Source of the DNA: Eucommia ulmoides
Taxonomy: Eukaryota > Streptophyta > Magnoliopsida > Garryales > Eucommiaceae
NCBI GenBank assembly: GCA_016647705.1
Contig: CM028335.1
Coordinates: 34,238,212 to 34,302,211, forward strand
Direction of reading: 5' to 3'
DNA length: 64,000 bases
Below, in pieces: positions 47,800 through 59,011 of this stretch (its first letter is position 1; each line of letters starts with the position of its first letter). A program made the translations under genes and the position numbers. The notes below the pieces were generated by a model, which worked only from the letters and a program-made list of their open reading frames with translations, had not been told where the DNA came from and searched no databases.

Positions 47800-48905
47800 T
47801 TTTTTATTTTTTATTTTTTTGGAGTTTTTATTGTTTTGGTTTTAGTTTACTATTTTGTGTTTTGTTTATTATTTTATCGATTGTGATTTTTTTCCATATT
47901 ATTTTTTATATTTCATATATTTTTCTTTTATAATTTTCATTTATTTATTTTTGAGTTCTATTTTTGTTAGTGGGATAAAATTGGTACACATCTCAAGTAT
48001 GATCTAATCGGATGACAGGTGGGTCCTCTTGCTGAGGTGGAGTTGTCGGTTGAAAAGTCCTCGTGTGAGCTGTGCTAGGTCCTAGGAGGATTGACTTGCT
48101 GTGTCTAGAGTCCTGCTCCTCAGGGAGTGTACCTGCAGAAGGTTCAAACCGGGGGTTGTCCTGATGAAGCCTTTTCGACGTGGTAATTAGTGCTCAGAGA
48201 GAAAAAGTACAAAATATAGCAAGTAAACAAATGAACTCGCGCGTAATGTAAGTGTATTCAAGCGTACCTCGGGCTTACACAGCCCTCGATATATATAGGA
48301 GTTGGAGATGATTAGTCGAGCTTAAACATGGTTAATTAGTCGAAACCCTGTGTTTAACCGATAATTCGGGGCGTTTAGGAGATAATGTTGGGCTTGGACT
48401 TTTGGGCCCATATGGTAAAGCCCACAGGCCTTTGCCAAGCTCGTGGCGGTGAGTCGGTGGAGGAAGGCGGAGATCTGTAGAATCTTGGAAAGGAAACGAG
48501 CCAAAAGAGGGAGCCGGTCGAGGTAAACGGCTGAGTTTTTGAAATTGATTGTCTAGGGCACGGCACAGAGCTCAGAATGGCACGTCCTTGCAGGGCTCAT
48601 TGCTCTTCCTTGGGTGTGAATGAGATTCCAAGGAGGAGCCGTGATCGGCGCATGTTCCAGCGTGGCGTTGCAGATTCTGGAATGCGCCTCGTTACCACGA
48701 GGATAGACACGTGGTTAGGTCTCAAGTGCTAACCCAGATATGCCCAAAGATACCTTCATCAATTTTTTTTATTTTTTTTTGGGTTTTTATTGTCTTGTTT
48801 TCAGTTCACTGTTTTGTGTTTTGTTTATTATTTTATTGCTTGTGATTTTTTTCCATATATTTTTATTTTATAATTTTCATTTATTTATTTTTGAGTTATT
48901 TTTAT
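47800..48905. repeat. GC-richer 790-bp module between two direct repeats of about 150 bp
   Basis: The T-rich flanks 47800-47960 and 48761-48905 are direct copies, similar at roughly 85-90%. Shared words include 'tttgtgttttgtttattatt', 'ttgtgatttttttccatat' and 'ttttataattttcatttat'. Between them, 47971-48760 is clearly richer in G+C. It has an LTR-like layout on the minus strand: U3-like 'aagcccaac' and 'gggccc' words, a TATA box at 48282-48296 (cctatatatatcg) and an R-like 'ggctgtgtaagcccgaggta'. No 5-bp duplication was found at its ends, so its nature is open. Confidence 0.5.
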
Positions 48906-49330
48906 TTTATTTTATTGTTTTATTTTCTAGTGTTTATTTTTCTTTTTTTTTCTTTCGTACTCTTTACCTTATAATCGTCTGCTTTTGATTTATCTTTGGC
49001 TTTATAATTTTTATTATTTTTTTTCTATTTTTGCTTCTTTTTAATCAACATTGAAAATAAAATATTTAAAAATAATGGAAAATAAGCAAAAAAAAAATAA
49101 ATTGAAAAAAAAAAAACAAACTAAAAATGAAAATTTTAAAATTTAATATTAAAAAAAATAAAAAGTAAAGAAAACTAAAAGACAAAAAAAGTAAAACTAA
49201 TAAAATAATATTTTATAATATCGAACTTAAATCCAACAATTTTAACATTATTGTTAATAAATAAAAAGAGATCTTAAAATTAAGATCTTCATTGAAATGC
49301 CCCACAAAATTAGGTGAAATGTGCTTTACT
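48906..49330. other. AT-rich low-complexity DNA
   Basis: T-rich then A-rich runs with no gene. The right end (TAATTTTTA, 49331-49339) is the duplicated target of the MULE that follows. Confidence 0.5.
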
Positions 49331-49339
49331 TAATTTTTA

Positions 49340-50477
49340 GGGAAAATTATCAACCAACCTCAATTTTAGCGTGAAACTACTAATTAAACCTGCATATTTG
49401 AAAATAAACCAAATAATCCCAATCTACAATTTTTTTAAACAATCTAGTCTCAAATTTTAAAAAACGCGAAAATTATATGACAAAATTACCCATGCATAAT
49501 TCTGACATTTATAGCTACCTTATTTGGAGGTTTCACACAAAATTATTTTATTCAAATCAAAATAATTTCTATTGTATATTTTTTTTTTTATGATATAATT
49601 ACATATTTAGATTCGTCTCAATAAAATCTTCAAAATGATATCACATTCAATATTTTTTTTTGATTAGTTTTGGATTCGTATTACATTCAACATATATGTT
49701 ACATGTAATATTATTATTACACCATGTTACATGTAATATTCACACTCGTTATGATGTCCGATCCAACACAAGCAATGTTACATTCCACATGCAATATGCT
49801 ACTTGTATATGGAATGTAATATTGTCAGTATTACTTGTAATATTTCCTATTTACTGTTAACAAAGATATCTTCTTTTACGTGGGAATGTAACATTGTCTG
49901 TGTTGAATCATATTTCATATAGATGTTACATGTAACATCTTAAAATTCGTAGAAAATTAAAAAATCTGGAAGTACCCATGTGGAATGTAATATGAATGTA
50001 AAAATTGAAAACTAATGAAAAAAGTAGTAAATTTGATATCGTTTTGTGTGTGGAATGTAAGATTGCCTATATTGCTTGTAACATTTCCTATTTACTGTCA
50101 ACACATATATTCCCTTTTGCTTGGGAATATAACATTATCTGTGTTGAATCGTATTTCATGTAGATATTACATGTAACATCTTATAATTCGTAGAAAAAAA
50201 AAATGAATTTGGTATCGTTTGAAGATTTTGCTTAGATGAATCTGAATATATACTTATATTGAAAAAAAAAATGTGTACAACAATAGTTATTTTCATTTTA
50301 ATAAATAGTTATCTATTACTTAAATTAGTTCCGCAAGATTGTGATGTATTATGTAGGCGCAATAATTATGGGCATTTTTGTCACAAAATTGGCAAAAGGA
50401 CTGTTCAGTTCATGAAAAAAGTAGTGAGTGTAATCGGTAGTTTCTAACCAATTTTTGGATCTCCTGGTAAGCGCTCC
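49340..50477. mobile_element. MULE-type non-autonomous DNA transposon
   Basis: It is flanked by a perfect 9-bp duplication TAATTTTTA (49331-49339 and 50478-50486), the hallmark of Mutator-like elements. Ends read GGGAAAATTATCA on the left and GGAGCGCTTACCA on the right (reverse complement). Long diverged inverted repeats pair 49380-49660 with 50205-50440: 'tgacaaaattacccatg', 'cagattcatctaagc' and 'aaaatcttcaaa' recur inverted. There is no transposase. The interior is a tandem repeat with TTACATGTAA palindromes. Confidence 0.8.
49660..50205. repeat. tandem 242-bp repeat with TTACATGTAA palindromes (MULE interior)
   Basis: Copies at about 49809 and 50051 share 'atttcctatttactgt', 'ctgtgttgaatc', 'atttcat.tagat.tta' and 'catgtaacatctta.aatt'. 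The palindrome (a/g)TTACATGTAA(t/c) occurs at about 49699, 49729, 49925 and 50168. An incomplete third unit lies before 49809. Confidence 0.7.
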
Positions 50478-50486
50478 TAATTTTTA

Positions 50487-51055
50487 ACTTATATTTTTAT
50501 TTAATTTTTAAGTTAACTTAAATAATTAAGTGATACCAATTATATTTATTAAATAAATTTAATTAATTGAGTGTTTAATATAATAAATTTTAAGTATTTA
50601 ATTTAATTATCAAATAAGTCTTTAACCTACATCTCAAATAAAATCAAATGTTCAAAAATTATTAGGCGGATCCCATACCATCCTAATTTCTAATCTACAT
50701 GAAAAGTAAACTCATTATTGGTACCTAATAGGATTACTTTAATACCCACGTAAACTAGACTCAATGGTTAATGGAGTGCGGGGTCCCAACAATTTTATTA
50801 AAAAAATAAAATTAAAATAGAAACTATTGGCAAATATGATATTTATTTAATTTTATCTTCCTATGAAATGTTGCATTTAAGTGCTGTTGAAATCAAGTAT
50901 ATTATAAACTCGTATTTAATTGTCAAATATATTTTGTTGGGTCTAACTATCATGCATCTATAGTTTACAAATAGTTGCAAAATCTTTTGCAAAACTTGTA
51001 GCTAAAACATGGGCAGAACCATGTATACTATGTGGGTGACTATAACAAATTCTCT
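50487..51055. other. AT-rich DNA, no gene seen
   Basis: It contains repeated 'ttaattta' words and 'aagtatttaatttaattatc'. No open frame of interest was found. Confidence 0.5.
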
Positions 51056-51075
51056 CCCCCCCCCCCCCCCCCCCC
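51056..51075. repeat. poly-C tract (C20)
   Basis: C20 follows 'ttctct' and precedes 'tctctctcaaactg'. It is the second long C run in the window. Confidence 0.85.
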
Positions 51076-51119
51076 TCTCTCAAACTGTGAATAGTCAATT
51101 GGTATTTTTATATTTTTTT

Positions 51120-51768
51120 AGAAGAATTAAAAAATTTCCCTTGTGCCCCACCTCACCCAATGGGTGTGCAATCCAACAGCCTAACCCAATCCACCCGTGT
51201 GACTTGTCCGACCCGAGCCCGATTACTGCAGTTAATGCACTGAACGGGTCGGTCACCGGGTTTAATCCAAGCCCATCCAAAGCAACCCGACCTGGCCGCA
51301 CTCCTACTAAAATAAGGTTTTTTCCAAGGTTTTCGTTCATTTCACAACTCTGTTGCTAACTCTCTTTCTCGCATCTCTCCAATCCTAAGTCCTTAGCCTT
51401 CATTCTTCAATTCCTTATATTACGATGAACGAAATGAACAAATCGAAGACGAAGAAGATGCGATTCTCCAGTCTTCACCTCTCTTCGCCATTGTTAGACT
51501 TCTTCTTCTCTCCAGTCTTCTGCGATTCTTTTTCATTTTTTTTTTCCTTCTTCGCCTCTTCTTCTTATTCTCTTTTTCTTCGGTTATTTGTCTTTGATTC
51601 CCATGAGCATCATCTCGATGATAGGTTTATCGTCTGAAGAACTGGGGAAGATGCAGGGGCAATTGTTAGGCGTGACGGGTATTTGTTTCTGTTTTCATTT
51701 TCCAAGTTTTTGTTCTAATGCATGTTTGTTTCTGTTGAATATGTTCTAAATTTTTTTATAGACCGATT
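51120..51768 (+). promoter_or_regulatory. possible host promoter and 5' exon, interrupted by the chromovirus
   Basis: Composition shifts to GC-richer DNA with 'aagccca' and 'gacccgagcccg' words. A CT-rich leader-like stretch follows (tctctttctcgcatctctcc), then an ATG at 51425 opening a 70-codon frame (NEMNKSKTKKMRFSSLHL...). A second ATG at 51652 leads into 'cgtgacgggtatttgtttctg', which resembles an exon-intron junction. I do not recognise a protein. If a gene existed, the element at 51769 sits in or right after its first intron, and its continuation beyond 61961 is not evident. Confidence 0.3.
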
Positions 51769-52434
51769 TGTCACACCCCACCCCGGACACTAGTCACTGT
51801 GGGGCCGACGTGACGTCGACATGACATCACCTGACCGTCAAATCAACTCATAAAAAGACAATATACATAAAACAATATAAAATCATCTATACAACATATA
51901 CAAAATTTAGTGCTATAAGGACACACCCGTCCCAAAAATAAGAACAACAAAATAAATCTCATGATCCTCTCTTAGGTTCACCTTTGACAGCTCGTCTCAA
52001 AATACTCCCATATGACTCCATCGCATGACACGCATAACTCTAACTAGTGCTAGTAAGGGACCGACCCATAAATTTGCTCCACCTACGAGTGTACTGCCCT
52101 CTTAGTAAAAATATTTTATAATAATAAATCATTCTACAACATCTAAATGGATCAAGCGTAAGTATAGAAACAACACGTAACTAGTAAAATTCTCCATAAT
52201 ATAAGCAGTGAAAATAAACCCATAAATATAATTTCCATTCAAACCCATCTAGTAAAATAATACCAATCACCATAATAAATAATAAATCACCCAATATAAG
52301 TAAAACACCACATCTCAAACACCACTCCACCACAACACACACTAACTAGCCACAGTGATCGTTTTAACTTCACGATCGGGAGTTGCAACGGTATCGTACC
52401 ATCCGTAAGATATGCCTTTCTACGAACACCCATC

Positions 52435-52670
52435 ACTCTGCCGAAGTAAATAATCTCTGCGCAGATAAACATCTAACATCACTCTGCCAAAGCAGATAAA
52501 CATCACTCTGCCAAAGCGGATAACATCACTCTGCCGAAGCGGATCACATCACTTCGTTGAAACGGATAACTTCACTCTATCGAAACAGATAAATACTATG
52601 GTATCGTCCAATCAATACCATCACTCTGCCGAAACAGATAATTATCACTCTGCCGAAATAGATAAATACT
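52435..52670 (-). repeat. tandem CATCACTCTGCCGAAGCGGA repeat in the chromovirus LTR
   Basis: About eight diverged copies of a 23-28-bp unit, catcactctgcc(g/a)aagc.gataa. The same array, with different copy details, is at 59725-59935 in the other LTR. The units may be U5 or R subrepeats. Confidence 0.7.
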
Positions 52671-53047
52671 ATAGTATCGTCAAATCAATAACGTCATCAT
52701 CAAATCACAAATCAATAACATCGTCTAATCAACATTGTCAAATCTCAAACATCACCTTCTATTTCCAAAATTGATTTTTAATCCAAAATCATATTTCTCA
52801 TTTTTCTTTAAAAAAACATCTTATTTCACCAAAACCATTTTTCCACCCTTTATTTTTAGAAAACCAGGTATTTTCCACTCTCTTTTAAAACCATCAAATT
52901 TCAGCGAAAAATCATTTTTAACTTCCTTTCGAAACTAATACAATTCATCGAAAATCCATTTTCTCAACTCACCCAGAAACCTGCTTGATCCATATCATTT
53001 TGAAATCATTTAATTTAACTACAACCATTTTTCATCATCATCATCAT

Positions 53048-53065
<18 letters not shown>

Positions 53066-53114
<49 letters not shown>
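53066..53114. repeat. (CA)n/(TA)n microsatellite at the border of the inverted segment
   Basis: A CA run at 53048-53065 passes into (TA)n ending exactly where the inverted 158-bp segment starts. The mate LTR has only a TA run at this point (60301-60342). Confidence 0.85.
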
Positions 53115-53116
<2 letters not shown>

Positions 53117-53863
53117 TGCTGTGGTGGCGTGTGTGTTGATAGCCGACGGAAGGTTGTCGGAGAGATATGGTAGGGCGGCGAGATTTGATCGGTGCCGAGA
53201 TCTCTTCGTCGGCGGTTGAAGCGGGATAGAACCAGATGCAGAAACTGGAAGAAGAAACAGGGAAAAAAAAGGATATATATATAGTTTGGCAAGAAGACAG
53301 TACACTTACCTGATAATCCGCTCTCAAAAGCTCCACCGACTATCCGCTACTGATCCTCTGATAAATGCAAACCTATTTGTGACAGGGCCTAAATTAATAT
53401 TGTAGAGAAAATACCCTAATCGTGCAATGCAAGCCCTACGTTCATTAATGTCCCATTCCCCATATTTTATTTATAACAATTATTATTCGGTAAATTTCAT
53501 TCCGTTAAAAATTACTACATAAAATTTAATAATACGAACGGTCCCAAATTTTTTAGCCTGGTTAAAATATTTCGATGCTAGATTTTAATTTAATAAACTA
53601 AAATAAACTTAATTTAAAATGTTACCCGTTCCGAATTGTTCATGGGCCACGAGATGGATTTTGGATTTTATTGGGGTTGTTTGTGTATTTTTTTTTTTTT
53701 TGCTTCCTTTTGTTTCTCTGTTTCTTCTTCCAGTTTCTGCATCTGGTTCCATCCCGCTTCAACCGCCGACGAAGAGATCTCGGCACCGATCAAATCTCGC
53801 CGCCCTACCATATCTCTCCGACAACCTTCCGTCGGCTATCAACACACACGCCACCACAGCAGC
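53115..53863. repeat. 158-bp inverted duplication inside the left chromovirus LTR
   Basis: Arm 1 (53115-53272) is the reverse complement of arm 2 (53706-53863) with three differences in 158 bp; a 433-bp spacer separates them. The mate LTR has arm 2 (about 60764-60925) but no arm 1. Where the two LTRs differ, arm 1 follows the left LTR version of arm 2. The duplication therefore arose in this copy after insertion. Confidence 0.88.
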
Positions 53864-54889
53864 AGAATAGAGCACCCATATACACGCACACCGTCGGATA
53901 AACAGGACACACACGCACACTCGCCGGAGGGACAACGACAATTACACCCACACCCATGCAACATTGACGACACACCCCCACACACATTAGTTGCGACGAC
54001 ACACACTCGATCGTCGACGATTGACGAACGACGACCGAACAGAAACACTCACCGCCGACACTGAACGGACCTTCTCCTCTTACTCTCTTTCCTGTTTTGT
54101 TTTAGCCACCCAACAACGACACACCCCCAAGATCACCGATCACACACCTCGCCGGACGATCGCAACGATCACCTCCACCGTCACCTTTCCCCGAACGACG
54201 GCAGCACGCATATAGCTACACACATACTATCGGACGAAAACAGGGCACACACACACATGGCACCGGTCACATACACATCGTTAACGGAACACACCCCCAC
54301 ATGCGATCAACACGCCTACTCACAGCAGCGCACATGAAACACACGGCCAGACGACGGACAACTGAAACCCACGACGATCACCGACTACTCTATCTCTCTA
54401 GACTTCTTTAGATTTCTCTTCTGATCTTTTTTCCCTGAAACGCACTGTATGCATGTATAATATATATATATATATATGCATGCAGGTAGTAGTTTGAAAA
54501 TTGAATCTGAAAATACCACGTTTCCCTCTTCCTTTCCGTTTCCGGATTGTTCTCACGGCCACACACATATATGTGTTTATATGTATTTTTTTTTATATAT
54601 AACTATTGTCTAATTACTCTTCCCCCCTGATTTCTCTAACTCTTCAATTTACATCCAATTCAACTTTTATGATTTTCTCAAATTGTAATTTTACCCCTAA
54701 AATTTTAATTTATTAACTTGAATGACAATTTGAATCCCAAGTTTAGAATGAGTGTTTCAAATTTTGAAATTTGACCCATAAACTTTTTAATTTGAATTTT
54801 AATTAACACAATTTACTCGGAATGTTTTTCCAATTACTCTAAAATGCAATTAAAATGACGTACATGCTACGATTGAGGTCTTACAACTA

Positions 54890-55090
54890 TTCTTTCCTAA
54901 AAGAAATTTTGTCCTGAAATTTATTATCTTAGTCAAACAAAAGTGGGTATTTGTTCCTCATGTCGTCCTCTCGCTCACATGTCGCCTCTTCCACTGTATA
55001 ACTGCGCCATAACACTTTGACTAATGGGATCGTTTTCGTCTGCAATACCTGGTCCTTACAATTTAGGATTTAGACTGGCTCCTCAACGTA
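54890..55090 (-). pseudogene. chromodomain-like tail of the chromovirus polyprotein
   Basis: The minus strand, next to the 3' LTR, encodes remnants of the chromodomain region of Tekay elements, ending with REDDMRNKYPLLF and DKISFRKE. Further upstream SPRYIRPYEILDRVDTTAYRLALP marks the integrase carboxy-terminal region. Chromodomains steer integration toward heterochromatin in this lineage. Confidence 0.65.
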
Positions 55091-55419
55091 GGTCAAATCT
55101 GCTTCCAATTTGAACGGTTGTGAAAAACAACACATGAAAAGGGTCTAGCACAAATCGTAGCATTAATACATGGAAAACGTCGTGTAGTCAAGATAATTCT
55201 GGCGGTAACGCAAGCCTATACGCCGTAGTGTCAACTCGATCTAAAATTTCGTATGGTCTGATATATCTTGGACTCAACTTTCCTTTCTTTCCGAACCTCA
55301 TTATGCCTTTCCATGGAGAAATACGCAAGAACACATGATCCCCCACTTCGAACTCCAACTCCCGCCGGCGTTTGTCTGCATAACTCTTTTGTCGACTCTG
55401 AGCAATTTTTCAATCTTTC

Positions 55420-55644
55420 TCAAATCACCTTTACTTTGTCTGTTGTCACTTGAGCTATATCCGATATCAATAATTTACGTTCACCTACCTCAGTCCAACA
55501 GACTGGGGTTCTGCATCTCCTACCATACAACGCTTCATACAGGGCCATCTCGATTGCTGAATGGTAGCTGTTGTTGTAGGCGAATTCCATCAACAACAAA
55601 TGATTATCCCAGCTACCAGGAAATTTCAGAACACATTCTCTCAA
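55420..55644 (-). pseudogene. chromovirus integrase core fragment
   Basis: A 74-codon frame reads FPGSWDNHLLLMEFAYNNSY and YEALYGRRCRTPVCWTEVGE, a signature of Ty3/gypsy integrase near its carboxy-terminal core. Further integrase pieces lie up to about 56400. Confidence 0.85.
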
Positions 55645-56412
55645 TATCCTCCAACGTCTGAATCGTACGCTCTCATTGACCGTCTGTTTGAGGATGGAAA
55701 GTGGTGCTAAATTTTAGCTTGGTACCTAAAGTAGTTTGGAGGTTCGACCAAAACCTCGAAGTAAATCTCGGATCTCTACTCAACACTATAGAAATCGGTG
55801 TGCTATGCAACCTAACAATCTCATCGATATACAATTGAGCATACTTTTCAAGAGAATACGTCGTCTTTACGGCTAGAAATGAGTGGACTTGGTAAGCCTA
55901 TCAACGATCACCTAGATGGAATTATGCCCCTTTTTTGAGTACGGATTAATCCCATAACGAAATCTATCGTGATATGCTCCCACTTCCACTCTGGAATAGG
56001 TAAAGATTGAAACAACCCACTTGGACGTTGATGCTCAATCTACTGACAAACAAGACACCTGACAATGAATTCTGCGATTTCCTGTTTTATTCCGATCCAC
56101 CAATAATGTTTACATAAATCTCGGTACATTTTGGTATTGCCTGGATGCATCGCGTACGCTGAACTATGTGCTTCCTCCAATATATCATTTTTTTAAATTG
56201 ACGCCATCAGGCACACCCAGTCTATTTCCAATCATCAAAACTTAATCACTATCCCTAACATAATAATTAGTTCTGTGACCATTTTTTACTTCATCCCAAA
56301 TTCTCTCCAATTGAACGTCTGACTTCTACGCTTTAATAATACGATCAATCAACGTTTACCTCAAAGTCAAAGTCACAAGTAACGCTGCCGTCTGACCAAC
56401 CGCTAACTGAAC

Positions 56413-56886
56413 TCACAAAGATCTCAATTCAGCATACAAATTAGTATGAACGACTCTAATGTGCGCGATCGAACTCGTCGATTTTCGACTCAATGCATCC
56501 GCTACAACATTAGCCTTTCCCGGATGATAGTGGATGGTGCAATCGTAATCTTTAATCAACTCTAACAAACGTATTTGCCTCAGATTTAGTTCTTTTTGAG
56601 TAAACAATTACTTCAAACTCTGGTGGTCGATGTATATTTCACCCGTCTCACCATACAGGTAGTGCCTCCAAATCTTCAGGGTGAACACAATTGTTGCCAA
56701 CTCTAAGTCATGCATTGGGTAATTACGCTCATAGTTCTTCAATTTTTGAGATGCATATGCGATTATGTGACCATGCTGCATCAAAACACATCCCAGCCCT
56801 TGGTGTGACGCATCACTGTAGGTCACAAAGCTACTACCTTCAATCGGAAGGGAAAGTATTGGTACTGATATTAGTCTATTCTTCAA
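56413..56886 (-). pseudogene. chromovirus RNase H region
   Basis: Two neighbouring frames show [40 protein letters not shown] and [20 protein letters not shown] then [10 protein letters not shown]. These are the standard gypsy RNase H blocks, ending with the tether motif before integrase. Confidence 0.88.
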
Positions 56887-56979
56887 CTCCTAAAAACTCT
56901 GCTTACATTTGTTAGTCCACACGAATTTGGATTTCTCACGGGTCAATGGGATCAATCGGACAGCTATAATAGAAAGTCC

Positions 56980-57423
56980 CTACACAAACCGTCGACAGTA
57001 ACCCGCCAATCCTAAAAAGCTTTGGATTTCAGTCACATTTTTTGGTCTTTCCCATGGAACAACAATTTCAACTTTCTTTGGGTCCACCTGAATATCGTCT
57101 CCTGCAATAACATGCCCCAAAAATACAACATGATCTAACCAAAATTCGCCTTTACTGAATTTTGCATATAATAGCTTCTCACGCAACGTTTGCAACACAA
57201 TCTGAGTATGGTCTGCATGGTCTTCTCCACTTTGGGAATAGATCAATATATCGTTAATGAATACGATAATAAATTGATCTAGATAAGGTTGGAAGATCCG
57301 ATTTAACAAATCCATGAAGACAGCAGGGGTATTCGTCAATCCAAAGGGTATAACCAGAAATCCATAGTGTCCATATCTCGCACGGAACGCCGGTTTCGCC
57401 ACATCACTGTCTCTTACTTTCAT
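56980..57423 (-). pseudogene. chromovirus reverse transcriptase region
   Basis: A 147-codon frame holds [20 protein letters not shown], the [13 protein letters not shown] catalytic block and [20 protein letters not shown]. The order and spacing fit gypsy RT. Confidence 0.88.
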
Positions 57424-57663
57424 CTAGTGATACCTCGATTGAAGAACTATTTTGGAAAACACTTTAGCTGTCTAAAGCTGATCAAACAAATCATCTATTT
57501 TAGGCAACAGATATTTGTTACGAACCGTCACCCTATTCAACTGCCGATACACATTCTTAATGTGCCATCCTTCTTCTTCACGAACAACACTGGGGCTCCT
57601 CATGGGGAAACATTGGGTCTGATAAACCCACGGTCTAATAAATCTTGCAACTAAATCTTACAA

Positions 57664-58158
57664 CTACACTTTCAATTCTTTCAGCTTGGTAGGCGCCATA
57701 CAATAAGGGGGAATTGATATAAGAGCAATTCCTGGAAGCAACTCAATAATGACTTCCATCTCCCTATCTACTGGCAGCCCTAGAAATTCTTCTGGAAATA
57801 CGTTGGGAAAATCTATGACCACTGAAATATCTGCTATTTGAACTTCTTTCTGACTGGTATCAATCACGTGTGCGAGGTATCCCTGACATCCTTTCTTTAA
57901 TAATCTCCTGGCATCTAAGGCTGAAATCAAACTGACAGGAGGGATAATTCCGTCTCTCAAGAATACAAATTCCGGCTCGCCTGAGATTCGAAATATCACT
58001 TCTTTCTTAAAACAATCCACCGTGGCATGATAGCCGAACAGCAAATCCATACCCAGTATTACATCAAGATCGTAAATATTCAAGGGTAATAGATCTATTG
58101 ACAACTTCCTACCACCAATACGAAGTGAACCATATTTATACGCACTAACTGTTAACAC
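57664..58158 (-). pseudogene. chromovirus protease and start of RT
   Basis: A 164-codon frame contains YDLDVILGMDLLFGYHATVD, the protease flap/core, and then DFPNVFPEEFLGLPVDREME, the linker leading into RT. Upstream (58160-58990) no gag is recognisable. Confidence 0.8.
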
Positions 58159-58159
58159 A

Positions 58160-58990
58160 GACTCATAGTTCTCGGCTACTTCCTATACATCATTCTCTAT
58201 AAATTTTTGCTGCGTTTACCCATTTCGCATAACTTTTAATTTACCTGCTCGTCAACCTAACATGTATTTCCAAAATAAATCCTTTCTAGATTAGTCTACA
58301 TCTTGTCTCTTCTGTTTTTACCAAATCAGATTTAATTTCATACCGCCGAATGATCGTCTCTTTCTGCTTTTAACATGTGAACCTTCCTCTCCAATAAAAT
58401 CACATGCACACCCACACATTTATGATATAATCCGCGTATCTCAAATAGTAGCACAGTGTGTCGTGTAATAAATAAAATGTTGTCTACCAATTTAATTTAA
58501 TGAATAACTTAACATTGGACGAATTAAGTGTGCTCTGCCATACTGTTGGTTTAACAATAAAAATATTATGTACTTCCGACAGGGAATCCCAATGTCAAAT
58601 ACTATAAATAGAATTACTTATCAATTATAATTTTTAATATTCCCAACCACTAGCACCCCTACAATCGCGATCCACCTATTAGCACTACCAACCACATTAT
58701 CCGAACCACCAACTGGCGGTATCACAACTTCGTTGCTCCTCCTAATTGCCAACAAGACAAATAAACATGCACGATGCTAACGTACAATCTAATGCAAAGC
58801 AATAACTATCACTCATGTGCCGAACCCACCTATGGACACCCTATCTCATGGTCCACCACTGGCTCGACACCACCTACCCACCTATGGACAGCCTATCTCA
58901 AAGTCCCCTACTGACTAAACGACTGGCACATCTTCCTATCCCATGATCCTCTACCGACACAACTACTGGCAAGTCTACAGAACCTATAAC
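58160..58990 (-). other. chromovirus interior without recognisable gag
   Basis: This is the position where gag should lie. It has no open frame above 60 codons and contains a repeated 'cccacctatggacac/gcc' plus 'ctatctca' phrase at 58828 and 58878. The sequence looks like deleted or replaced gag. Confidence 0.45.
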
Positions 58991-59005
58991 CTAGGCTCTG
59001 ATACT
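58991..59005 (-). other. primer-binding site, initiator-Met type
   Basis: The minus strand reads AGTATCAGAGCCTAGG, seven bases beyond the 5' LTR end (..GGGTGTGACAAATTTA). It matches the TGGTATCAGAGC site used by Tekay/Del elements. Confidence 0.75.
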
Positions 59006-59011
59006 TAAATT

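Larger units (their letters stand above)
51769..54885 (-). repeat. 3' LTR of the chromovirus (left copy)
   Basis: The plus strand runs from TGTCACACCCCACCCCGG to ..GAGGTCTTACA. It is about 170 bp longer than its mate mainly because of an extra inverted segment at 53115-53272. GC-rich DNA at 53740-54400 contrasts with AT-rich ends. Confidence 0.9.

Noticed and set aside
47971-48760. Call of the GC-richer module as a confirmed solo LTR
   Set aside because: LTR-like layout but no 5-bp duplication and no confident TG..CA borders; kept as an open finding instead.
48740-48988. 82-codon Phe/Leu-rich frame resembling a membrane protein
   Set aside because: Pure T-rich low complexity; the second copy of the same direct repeat (47800-47960) has no matching frame.
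53015-53336. Three overlapping minus-strand frames of 81-105 codons
   Set aside because: They run through a (TA)n/(CA)n microsatellite and the inverted LTR segment; all three frames are open because of the repeat, not because of coding.
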